Assembly (NCBI RefSeq): GCF_016735595.1
Contig: NZ_JAERRB010000011.1
Span: 124,001-188,000, forward strand
DNA: 64,000 nt
Origin: Chryseolinea lacunae
GTDB lineage: Bacteria > Bacteroidota > Bacteroidia > Cytophagales > Cyclobacteriaceae
Reading direction: 5' to 3'
Positions 25,888-33,557 of this stretch are shown piece by piece (position 1 is the first letter of the stretch; each line of letters begins with the position of its first letter). The notes under the pieces are model-generated. The model did no database searches, was not told the DNA's origin, and saw only the letters and a program-made list of their open reading frames with translations. The position numbers and the translations under genes are program-made.

Positions 25888-26253
25888 ATGGACACGAAAG
25901 CACTCGACCAGGCCCTTCAGGAAATTGTTGCAAAGCGGGGAGAACTGGAAAAGTTAGACTATAACAACCCGAAATACGACGACCTGGAAGACCAATTGCA
26001 CGACCTGGAAGACGACTTTCAGGATGAGTATGGCGACTATCTGGAGGAAGCCTTCCAAAACGTGCACGACGAATTCTGTCCTGATAACGATGTGCTCACG
26101 GCCATTGCCTACCTCGGCGCCGGCATTCCCGTAGACATCGACAAGCTGCCCGGCAAAGACACACGCCTCGTGTTGTATGCAGGTCCCACCCGCATTGTTC
26201 TGGCCCTTGGCAAAGACAAACAACAAGTAGTGTGGAGCGCTGAGAAAGCATAA
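25888..26253 (+). CDS. Conserved hypothetical acidic cytoplasmic protein
   Basis: 121 residues, no signal peptide. The first half is a charged helical segment (YNNPKYDDLEDQLHDLEDDF) and the second a compact alpha/beta part ending LYAGPTRIVLALGKDKQQVV. I have the impression of similar small proteins in Bacteroidota, but know no function. Single gene between hppD and trpS. Confidence 0.8.
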   Translation: MDTKALDQALQEIVAKRGELEKLDYNNPKYDDLEDQLHDLEDDFQDEYGDYLEEAFQNVHDEFCPDNDVLTAIAYLGAGIPVDIDKLPGKDTRLVLYAGPTRIVLALGKDKQQVVWSAEKA

Positions 26254-26401
26254 GAACCTCCCCGGACGACTATTCCCATTTACAACAGCATTGGGCCTGC
26301 ATCGAACTGACCTTCAGGTGTCAGTATGCTAAAGCTTTGCTTTTTAAGGAAGCACAAGGGATAACCTAAATAGGGTCTGTTCGAGAAATATGAAGAGAAA
26401 A

Positions 26402-26436
26402 CGGACCGCGCTAACACGAACGTGCTGCGCGGCCCT
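26402..26436 (-). terminator. Hairpin after trpS
   Basis: Nested stems CCGCGC (26406-26411) / GCGCGG (26427-26432) and CACG/CGTG inside; on the minus strand a T-rich CGTTTTCTCTT follows. It lies just past the leftward trpS stop. Confidence 0.6.
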
Positions 26437-26441
26437 GTTCC

Positions 26442-27413
26442 TTATTTTGTTCCTAGCTTTTTGCGCACCCGGTCCAGCACGGCAAACGCCACGTTGCGGG
26501 CCTTGGCTTCTCCTTCTTCGAGTTTCTGCTCCAGCGCCTCCAGGTTGCTCATGTAGTAGTTAAAGGCTTCGCGTTCTTTGGCGAACTTGGTGAGAATCAC
26601 CTCCAGCAATTCCTGCTTGGCATGGCCGTAGCCATAGTTGCCCGCGCGATATTTCTGTCGCATGGCCAACGTTTGCTCCGGAGTGGCTAGCAGTTTGTAG
26701 AGGGCAAACACATTGTCGGTGTCGGGATCTTTGGGGTCTTCAAGCCCTTTGCTGTCGGTCTTGATGGTCTTGAGCTGCTTCAGCAATTCTTTCTCCGGAA
26801 GGAAGATGTCGATGATGTTGCCATACGACTTGCTCATCTTCTGGCCGTCGGTGCCGGGCACGGTCATCACACTTTCTTCGATCTTGGCTTCGGGAATCAC
26901 AAACGTTTCGCCATACACATTGTTGAATGCCGTGGCAATGTCGCGGGCAATCTCCAGGTGCTGACGCTGATCTTTTCCGACGGGCACATAGTGTGCATCG
27001 TAGAGAATGATGTCGGCCGTCATCAGCACGGGATAGGTGAACAAGCCGGCGTTCACATCCGACAGTTTTTCGGATTTGTCTTTGAACGAATGCGCATTGG
27101 CCAGCATGGGAAACGGCGTGAGACAGCTGAGATACCACGTGAGCTCGCACACCTCGGGGATGCGCGACTGACGGTAGAGGTAGTTTTTCTCTGTATCAAA
27201 CCCGAATGCGAGCCAGGCGGCGGCCACAGCCTGCACATTGTTGGTGCGTGTTTCGGTGTCTTTGATGGTGATGAGCGAGTGGAGGTCGGCGATGAAAAAA
27301 AACGACTCGTTGCCAGGCGCTTTCGACAGCTCGATGGCCGGGATGATGGCTCCCAGCAAATTGCCCAAATGCGGGCGGCCGCTGCTCTGAATGCCGGTTA
27401 AGATTCTTGACAT
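26442..27413 (-). CDS. trpS: Tryptophanyl-tRNA synthetase
   Basis: 323 residues, full length for the bacterial enzyme. Class I signatures: SGRPHLGNLLGA (HIGH) near residue 12 and DGQKMSKSYGNIID (KMSKS) near residue 196; the tryptophan-pocket region PVLMTADIILYDAHYVPVGK is also intact. It charges tRNA-Trp. Divergent from the DUF1573 gene. Confidence 0.98.
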   Translation of the reverse strand: MSRILTGIQSSGRPHLGNLLGAIIPAIELSKAPGNESFFFIADLHSLITIKDTETRTNNVQAVAAAWLAFGFDTEKNYLYRQSRIPEVCELTWYLSCLTPFPMLANAHSFKDKSEKLSDVNAGLFTYPVLMTADIILYDAHYVPVGKDQRQHLEIARDIATAFNNVYGETFVIPEAKIEESVMTVPGTDGQKMSKSYGNIIDIFLPEKELLKQLKTIKTDSKGLEDPKDPDTDNVFALYKLLATPEQTLAMRQKYRAGNYGYGHAKQELLEVILTKFAKEREAFNYYMSNLEALEQKLEEGEAKARNVAFAVLDRVRKKLGTK

Positions 27414-27456
27414 AGTTTTGCAAAGAAAATAAAATAAAGCTGAACTGAATTAGTTT

Positions 27457-27464
27457 TAAATTTG
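27457..27464 (+). promoter_or_regulatory. Candidate Bacteroidota -7 box (TAAATTTG)
   Basis: Exact match to the TAnnTTTG promoter element, 13 bases before the ATG of the DUF1573 gene. No TTTG -33 box at the usual distance is seen, so it is tentative. Confidence 0.4.
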
Positions 27465-27477
27465 CGTAGATAAAATA

Positions 27478-28566
27478 ATGAGCATCATGCGGGTATCCCT
27501 AAGCGTCTTTTTCCTTTTTGCCGTTGTTGTTTCTTTTGGTCAGATGGCCCGGCCGGTTCAGTTCCGCGAGGAATTGTTCGATTTCGGGTCTGTGAAGGAG
27601 GAGGGAGGCCCTGTCACCCATGAGTTCCTGTTCACCAACACCACCGGCCGCTTCATCAAAATACTGTCGGTGCAGGCTTCGTGCGGATGCACCACGCCGG
27701 CATGGTCGAAAGAACCCGTAGGCCCCGGCAAAACCGGCTTCATCCAGGCCAGCTATAACCCCAAAGGACGCCCCGGCTATTTCAACAAGTCGCTCACCGT
27801 CACCACCGATGCCGATTCCAATCCCATTATCCTCCAGATCAAAGGCCAGGTGGCCGTGGAAGGCGACGGCGTGAACACCGACTATCAGGTCTCCAACGGC
27901 AGCTGGAAACTGAAATCAGGCTCGTTCAACATGGGCAAAGTGTATGTGAAAGACGAGTTCACCATTCGCGATTTTGTGTTTGTGAACGGCGGCACCAAGG
28001 ACATTGCCTACTCCGGCAAATTTGTGGGACCGGCCTACATCAAAGTGGATATATCGCCCAAAGTGCTTCACCCCGGCGAAAAAGGAAACATCAAGATCAG
28101 CTATAACGGCAAGATGAAAGGACAATACGGCTTTCAATCCGACAACATCGAACTCTTCACCGACGACGAGCAAGGCAGCGCAAAGTCATTCTCGGTCTAT
28201 GCCACCCTCGAAGATCAATTTCCCGACCTGAAACCCGAAGAGCTTGCCAAAGCACCCCAACTGCGCCTGCAAGCCACCAGCCTCGACTTTGGCCGTGTGC
28301 AACCCAATGCCACCACCGAGCGCGAGGTGCAACTGTTCAATGCGGGCAAAAAAGAACTGGCCATCAAATCGGTGCAGGGCAATTGCTCGTGCATATCGGC
28401 TTCCGCAAAAAAGACCACGCTGAAGCCCGGCGAGAGCAGCACCATACGCATCGCCTTCAACCCGCTTGAGCGCAAGGGCACGCAGCAGAAGTCTGTGACC
28501 GTCTATTCCAACGATCCACAGAACCCTGTGCAGCGCATCACCTTCTCAGCCTACGTTGAGGACTAA
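27478..28566 (+). CDS. Exported DUF1573-domain protein
   Basis: 362 residues with a signal peptide ending near VVSFGQ. Two clear DUF1573 beta-sandwich units (about residues 25-125: LFDFGSVKEEGGPVTHEF, SVQASCGCTTPAWSKEPVGP; and about 265-360: LDFGRVQPNATTEREV, GNCSCISASAKKTTLKPGES) flank a divergent middle one. These ASPM-SPD-2-Hydin-like repeats are common in secreted Bacteroidota proteins; function is unknown. The gene ends overlapping the convergent acyl-CoA dehydrogenase gene by four bases. A second ATG at 27487 is an equally good start. Confidence 0.9.
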   Translation: MSIMRVSLSVFFLFAVVVSFGQMARPVQFREELFDFGSVKEEGGPVTHEFLFTNTTGRFIKILSVQASCGCTTPAWSKEPVGPGKTGFIQASYNPKGRPGYFNKSLTVTTDADSNPIILQIKGQVAVEGDGVNTDYQVSNGSWKLKSGSFNMGKVYVKDEFTIRDFVFVNGGTKDIAYSGKFVGPAYIKVDISPKVLHPGEKGNIKISYNGKMKGQYGFQSDNIELFTDDEQGSAKSFSVYATLEDQFPDLKPEELAKAPQLRLQATSLDFGRVQPNATTEREVQLFNAGKKELAIKSVQGNCSCISASAKKTTLKPGESSTIRIAFNPLERKGTQQKSVTVYSNDPQNPVQRITFSAYVED

Positions 28567-29786
28567 GAGAAGGCGGGTATTCCTGTAATGTTATTTCCGA
28601 GAATGAGCAAGTGAATGTCGTGTGTGCCTTCGTAGGTCACCACCGACTCCAGGTTCATCATGTGACGCATCATGGGATACTCTCCGGTGATGCCCATGCC
28701 GCCGTGTATCTGGCGGGCTTCGCGTGCAATCTCTAATGCTACGTGCACGTTGTTGCGTTTTGCGAGCGATATCTGTGGGGTGGACGCTTTGCCTTCGTTC
28801 ATGAGCACACCCAGGCGCCAGTTCAGCAACTGTGCTTTGGTGATCTCGGTGAGCATTTCGGCCAGCTTCTTTTGTACGAGTTGAAAGGATGCGATGGGTT
28901 TGCCAAACTGCACACGTTCGGCGGCATAGCGACGTGCCGATTCATAGCAGTCCATGGCTGCGCCGATGGCGCCCCACGCAATGCCGTAGCGTGCCGAGTC
29001 GAGGCACATCATGGGTGCACCGAGGCCGCTCTTGCCGGGCAACAGATTTTCTTTGGGAACCTTCACGTTGTCGAACACCAGCTCGCCCGTTGCGCTGGCC
29101 CGCAGCGACCACTTGCCGTGTGTTTCGGGCGTGGAAAAACCTTCCATGCCACGCTCTACAATGAGGCCGTGAATGCGGCCGCTTTCGTCTTTGGCCCACA
29201 CCACGGCCACATCGGCGCGGGGTGAGTTGGAGATCCACATCTTGGCGCCGTTCAGCAGATAGTGGTCGCCCATGTCTTTGAAGTTGGTCACCATGCCCGA
29301 GGGGTTGGAGCCGTGGTCGGGTTCTGTCAATCCAAAGCAGCCGAGCCACTCACCCGAAGCCAGCTTGGGCAGGTATTTCTTGCGTTGTGCTTCCGAACCG
29401 AATTTGTAGATGGGATACATCACCAGCGAGCCTTGCACCGACGCGGTAGAGCGCATGCCCGAATCGCCGCGTTCAATCTCCTGCATGATGATGCCGTAGG
29501 AAATATAGTCAAGACCGCCGCCGCCATATTCGGTGGGCACGGTGGGTCCAAAGGCGCCGATGTCGCCAAACTTTTTCACAATCTCATAGGGGAAGTGTGC
29601 GCGTTGTGCCCAGTCTTCGATGTAGGGCGAGATGTCGCGTTTCACAAAATCGCGGATGGCACTGCGGATCAGCTTGTGTTCTTCCGTCAGCAGGTCGTCG
29701 ATGGCGTAAAAGTCGGGTTGCTCATACACATCTTGCTTCAGCGATTTCTTGGTTTGGGTTGCTTCCTTGCCGTTCTGGGTTGACAT
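28563..29786 (-). CDS. gcdH: Glutaryl-CoA dehydrogenase (acyl-CoA dehydrogenase family)
   Basis: 407 residues. FAD/substrate blocks are WLGCFGLTEPDHGSNPSGM, KMWISNSPRADVAVVWAKD, and RYGIAWGAIGAAMDCYESAR; the catalytic base is the Glu of VVTYEGTHDIHLLILG. The RYGIAWGA and EGTHDIH versions are those of GcdH, which oxidises and decarboxylates glutaryl-CoA to crotonyl-CoA in lysine and tryptophan breakdown. Tryptophan 2,3-dioxygenase is encoded divergently next to it. Another acyl-CoA substrate is possible but less likely. Confidence 0.92.
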   Translation of the reverse strand: MSTQNGKEATQTKKSLKQDVYEQPDFYAIDDLLTEEHKLIRSAIRDFVKRDISPYIEDWAQRAHFPYEIVKKFGDIGAFGPTVPTEYGGGGLDYISYGIIMQEIERGDSGMRSTASVQGSLVMYPIYKFGSEAQRKKYLPKLASGEWLGCFGLTEPDHGSNPSGMVTNFKDMGDHYLLNGAKMWISNSPRADVAVVWAKDESGRIHGLIVERGMEGFSTPETHGKWSLRASATGELVFDNVKVPKENLLPGKSGLGAPMMCLDSARYGIAWGAIGAAMDCYESARRYAAERVQFGKPIASFQLVQKKLAEMLTEITKAQLLNWRLGVLMNEGKASTPQISLAKRNNVHVALEIAREARQIHGGMGITGEYPMMRHMMNLESVVTYEGTHDIHLLILGNNITGIPAFS

Positions 29787-29995
29787 ATGAATTCAGTTTG
29801 GTTAATGCGCGTGGTGGATAAAAACAGGCCCGGGCTTGGGATGCGCTGTGCTTTGCCGGCGAAACCGGTGTTCGCATCAACTTTTTCCGTCTCCCTTCCG
29901 TTGTTTTTGAAGCCTGGGGTTCGCTCCGGTAATCTTTTTGTTTTTAACTTTCGGGACAAATTTACACAAGTAATTTACATTCTTATCTCAAGCAC

Positions 29996-30964
29996 ATGGC
30001 CGACAACGCGGTGGATCCTTCCCTTCTGGAACAGTTGAAAAAACTTCAGGCCAAATACAACGTGATGGGTCAGGACCTGTCCTCATACCTCGACGGATTG
30101 CTCTATTCCGACTATTTAACCTACTGGGACTATATTCACCTCGACACCCTGCTGAGCCTTCAAACCCCCAAAACGCACTTTGCCGACGAGAAGGTGTTCA
30201 TCGTCTATCACCAGATCACCGAACTATACTTCAACCTCATCCTGCACGAGCTGGAACAACTGGCCAACCGCGAAACCGTGGACGAAACATTCTTTGTGGC
30301 GCGGCTCAAGCGCGTGAACCGCTATTTTCACCAGCTCAAGGAATCGTTTTCCATCATGGTGGAAGGCATGGAGAAAGAGCAGTTTCTCAAGTTCCGCATG
30401 TCGCTGCTGCCAGCCAGCGGCTTTCAATCGGCCCAATACCGCCTCATCGAAATTTGCAGCACCGACATGATCAACCTCGTGAACGTGTCGGAGCGCGAAG
30501 CCGTGAACGAATACAGCGACATCGACTCGCAGCTTGAAAAACTCTATTGGCGCAGCGGAGCCACCGAGCTGGCCACCGGCAAAAAGACGTTGACACTCCA
30601 GCAGTTTGAAGAGAAATACATGGCCTGGTTCAAAAGCACCGGCATGAAATTCCGCGACAAAAACGTGCGCAAACGCTACCTCAAATATTTCCCCCACAGC
30701 CCCGAAGTCATTTCGGCCCTCCGCGAATTCGACACCCTGGCCAACGTGCTTTGGCCGCTGGCCCACCTCAAGGCGGCCGGTCACTACCTGCACAAAAACA
30801 CCGAAGACATCAAGGCCACCGGGGGCACCAACTGGCAGAAGTTCCTGCCTCCGCGATTCCAGAAAATCATGTTTTTCCCCGAATTGTGGTCGCCCGAAGA
30901 AAAGGACGATTGGGGCAAAGCCGCCTTCGTGAGCAATCCCATGGAACTGATTCATAAACCCTGA
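29996..30964 (+). CDS. Tryptophan 2,3-dioxygenase family protein
   Basis: 322 residues. The family start YLTYWDYIHLDTLLSLQTPK, the haem-side block EKVFIVYHQITELYFNLILH, RMSLLPASGFQSAQYRLIEI and, late, LANVLWPLAHLKAAGHYLH agree with bacterial TDO. It opens the indole ring of tryptophan to N-formylkynurenine. The gene is divergent from glutaryl-CoA dehydrogenase, which acts late in the same catabolic route. Intervening kynurenine genes are not in the window. Confidence 0.93.
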   Translation: MADNAVDPSLLEQLKKLQAKYNVMGQDLSSYLDGLLYSDYLTYWDYIHLDTLLSLQTPKTHFADEKVFIVYHQITELYFNLILHELEQLANRETVDETFFVARLKRVNRYFHQLKESFSIMVEGMEKEQFLKFRMSLLPASGFQSAQYRLIEICSTDMINLVNVSEREAVNEYSDIDSQLEKLYWRSGATELATGKKTLTLQQFEEKYMAWFKSTGMKFRDKNVRKRYLKYFPHSPEVISALREFDTLANVLWPLAHLKAAGHYLHKNTEDIKATGGTNWQKFLPPRFQKIMFFPELWSPEEKDDWGKAAFVSNPMELIHKP

Positions 30965-30972
30965 ATAATTGC

Positions 30973-30980
30973 TACCTTTG
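30973..30980 (+). promoter_or_regulatory. Candidate -7 box (TACCTTTG) for the MORN-repeat gene
   Basis: Matches TAnnTTTG, nine bases after the upstream stop and 21 bases before the TTG chosen as start of the next gene. Its position inside the longer open frame argues against the more upstream TTG start at 30969. Confidence 0.4.
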
Positions 30981-31001
30981 CCAGGGACTAACGCGCTGGC
31001 T

Positions 31002-32804
31002 TTGAGAATTTTTACAACGATAATTATCCTCCTCCTTGCGGGCGTCGGCTTGCGCGTTTGTGGCCAGGGCATCACCCGGCAAACCTATCACGACGCCGAA
31101 CGCAAACACCTCAAAGAAGTCTACCAGGTCAAAGACACGCTCAAGAACGTGTTGAACGGCCACTACATTTCCTACTTCCTCAGCGGCAAGATCGAATCGA
31201 AAGGACAGTTCACCAACAACGAAACATCGGGTGTGTGGGAATTCTATTATGAAACCGGCAACCTCAAAATGCGCGGCATCCTTTTTAAAGGCGCCAACTA
31301 TGGCATGTGGGAGTATTTTTTCGAGAGCGGCCGCAAAAGCATGGAGGGCATCATCTACGGAAAGAACCGCGAAGGTGAATGGAAAACCTACTACGAAACC
31401 GGGCAGCTCAAAGAAACCGGCGAATACAAATCGGGCAAACACATCGGCCGCTGGAAAACCTATTTTGAAGACGGTCCCCTCAAAGGCGAAATAGAATACG
31501 TCGACGACTTTGGGCGCTACACGGAATATTATCACTCCGGAAAAATATACGGCGAAGGTCCGCGCAGTGGCACAAAGAACGTGGGCCTCTGGCGCTACTA
31601 TGCCGAAGACGGAACACTGCAGAACGAAGGCGACTTCGACAACGGAAAAAAGAACGGCACCTGGACATCCTACTATCCCTCGGGCAAAGTGGCCTCCAAA
31701 GGCGTGTTCAACAACGACGACCCTAACGGCAGCTGGCAATACCTCTATGAAGACGGCACCGTGCGCTCGCAAGGTGAATTTCAAAACGGCAAAAAAGACG
31801 GCTACTGGAAAACACTCGACGCCGCGGGCAAACTGAAAAGCGAAGTGACCTATGCCAAAGGCACGGGCGAATACAAAGAATATTACCCCAGCGGCAAACT
31901 GAAAGTGCGCGGCAACCTGGTAGACGAAAAGCGCCAGGGCAAGTGGGAGTTCTATTATGAAGACGGCAAGAAAGAAGGCACCTGCGAATACGACAAAGGC
32001 AAAGGCACCTACTATGGCTACTATCCCAGCGGCAACCTCCAAACCAAAGGAACACTGGAAGACGATTTGAAAACCGGCACATGGGAGATCTACGAAAAAG
32101 ACGGAAAACTATCGGGCTACTACCGTCCTTTCTACGACGATCAAAAACTGAGTCAGGAAATTGCCACACTGGCCAACAAGAAGGGAACGGTGAAGAAAGG
32201 ACAGGCTGCATCACGCAGGTTCGGATACTTCGATTCGCGCTTCAACGAATTTCAGGGCGTGATCTTTGGAACCAACCCCGTGTGGCTCGCCACGGGCCGG
32301 ATACCGCTCGGATTGGAGTTCTACATTCAGGAACGCATCGGTCACGAATTTGAATTCATCGGCATCCGAAGTCCCTTCTTTGTGGCCGACGGCAGCATCA
32401 CACCCGGCAAGCGTTTCGAGCGCGGCTACAGCATCGCCATCAAACAAAAGTTCTACAATCCTCTGAAAGCAGGCATGTGGTATTTTGGTCAGGAGATACG
32501 CTTCACCAACCTGGGCCACTTCGTGAACATGAAACAGGTGAACAGCCAAAACCCCGACGACATCTTCACCTTCAACGCCGTGGAGCAACGCATCGAGTGG
32601 GGAGCCATGCTGGGCTACCGCATCATGAAACGCAACAACGCCACCGGCTTCACCATCGACGCCTTCATCTCCGGCGACATCGGCTATCGCGGCTTCGATG
32701 TGGACCCCAACTTTTCATCCTATTTTGCCGACCTCAAACAATCTCCCTTTTCAAAGAGCGTGCACGTGGGACTTAATTTGGGGAATGTGTTTTCGTTTAA
32801 GTAA
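31002..32804 (+). CDS. Exported MORN/YwqK-type repeat protein with C-terminal barrel-like domain
   Basis: 600 residues if started at TTG 31002, which gives a clean signal peptide (RIFTTIIILLLAGVGLRVCG). Residues about 40-385 hold some fourteen repeats of the pattern G-x-W-x-x-YY-x-x-G-x-x-(K/Q)-x-x-G, e.g. GVWEFYYETGNLKMRGI, GEWKTYYETGQLKETGEY, GTWTSYYPSGKVASKGVF. From about residue 400 the repeats stop and a domain rich in beta segments follows (GLEFYIQERIGHEFEFIG, AGMWYFGQEIRFTNL, AMLGYRIMKRN, GLNLGNVFSF), ending in Phe-Lys like an outer-membrane barrel. There is no ATG in a sensible position. Function unknown; YwqK-type repeats are often annotated as antitoxins without evidence here. Confidence 0.85.
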   Translation: MRIFTTIIILLLAGVGLRVCGQGITRQTYHDAERKHLKEVYQVKDTLKNVLNGHYISYFLSGKIESKGQFTNNETSGVWEFYYETGNLKMRGILFKGANYGMWEYFFESGRKSMEGIIYGKNREGEWKTYYETGQLKETGEYKSGKHIGRWKTYFEDGPLKGEIEYVDDFGRYTEYYHSGKIYGEGPRSGTKNVGLWRYYAEDGTLQNEGDFDNGKKNGTWTSYYPSGKVASKGVFNNDDPNGSWQYLYEDGTVRSQGEFQNGKKDGYWKTLDAAGKLKSEVTYAKGTGEYKEYYPSGKLKVRGNLVDEKRQGKWEFYYEDGKKEGTCEYDKGKGTYYGYYPSGNLQTKGTLEDDLKTGTWEIYEKDGKLSGYYRPFYDDQKLSQEIATLANKKGTVKKGQAASRRFGYFDSRFNEFQGVIFGTNPVWLATGRIPLGLEFYIQERIGHEFEFIGIRSPFFVADGSITPGKRFERGYSIAIKQKFYNPLKAGMWYFGQEIRFTNLGHFVNMKQVNSQNPDDIFTFNAVEQRIEWGAMLGYRIMKRNNATGFTIDAFISGDIGYRGFDVDPNFSSYFADLKQSPFSKSVHVGLNLGNVFSFK

Positions 32805-32829
32805 AACAAGCCGCCACGCATAACCTCGT

Positions 32830-33531
32830 ATGATGAAACTTTGCCTGCGACTCACCACGACGAAAATAATACTCAGTGGTGTTCTTGTTTTCAGTCTCTG
32901 CACAACCCAGGCCCAGATCATCAATGGTACCTACAGAACGGTTCGGGAAGAACATATCAAACTTCACTACCTGACCTTTAAAACTCCTGGAAACTGTTCG
33001 CTCAAGTTCGAAGGATTAAATCACGGTGAGGCCATGGCGGGTGTGCGATATCCGTCCGAAATCTTGCTGCACTATAAGATGGTAAACGACACGATCACGT
33101 TTTCGGTCGTTAGCATGCGAAACTCCCCCGGCCCACCAACCCACAAGGTTATAAACGACACTATAACCTTCACACCGGCAAAGCCGCCCGACTTAATTGT
33201 GGTGAAACGTTTGCTTGCCGCGAAATTTGTGATTCGCGAGAAGAATTTATACGACTGCGTATCGGGTCTTACATATGTGGATAAAAATAGCATCTCGGAC
33301 AAGTACATGCTCTATGTATTGAATGGAAAACATTACAAGCAGCGGATAGACAAGGTCGACGGCTATGGTCTTGTGTTGAAGAGCCATAAAGTGAACCGCG
33401 AATTTCAAAAAGACCTGAGCAAACAGGATCTGTCCAAGCTCACCGTCCGAACCCTCACCGGCAAAAAAGCCTTCGATAAATATGGCGTGTTGGGAATGAA
33501 CGGTGTCTATGAAGTGGAGAAGAAAAAGTAG
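32830..33531 (+). CDS. Exported hypothetical protein
   Basis: 233 residues with a signal peptide (KIILSGVLVFSLCTTQAQ). The mature part has beta-rich segments (INGTYRTVREEHIKLHYLTF, VNDTITFSVVSMRNS, INDTITFTPAKPPD) and an internal YVDKNSISDKYMLYVLNGK segment. No family recognised. It follows the MORN-repeat gene by 25 bases and may be co-transcribed; it faces the alpha-glucuronidase gene. Confidence 0.75.
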   Translation: MMKLCLRLTTTKIILSGVLVFSLCTTQAQIINGTYRTVREEHIKLHYLTFKTPGNCSLKFEGLNHGEAMAGVRYPSEILLHYKMVNDTITFSVVSMRNSPGPPTHKVINDTITFTPAKPPDLIVVKRLLAAKFVIREKNLYDCVSGLTYVDKNSISDKYMLYVLNGKHYKQRIDKVDGYGLVLKSHKVNREFQKDLSKQDLSKLTVRTLTGKKAFDKYGVLGMNGVYEVEKKK

Positions 33532-33557
33532 GTACGCTTCATTTTCGCAAGCGACAC

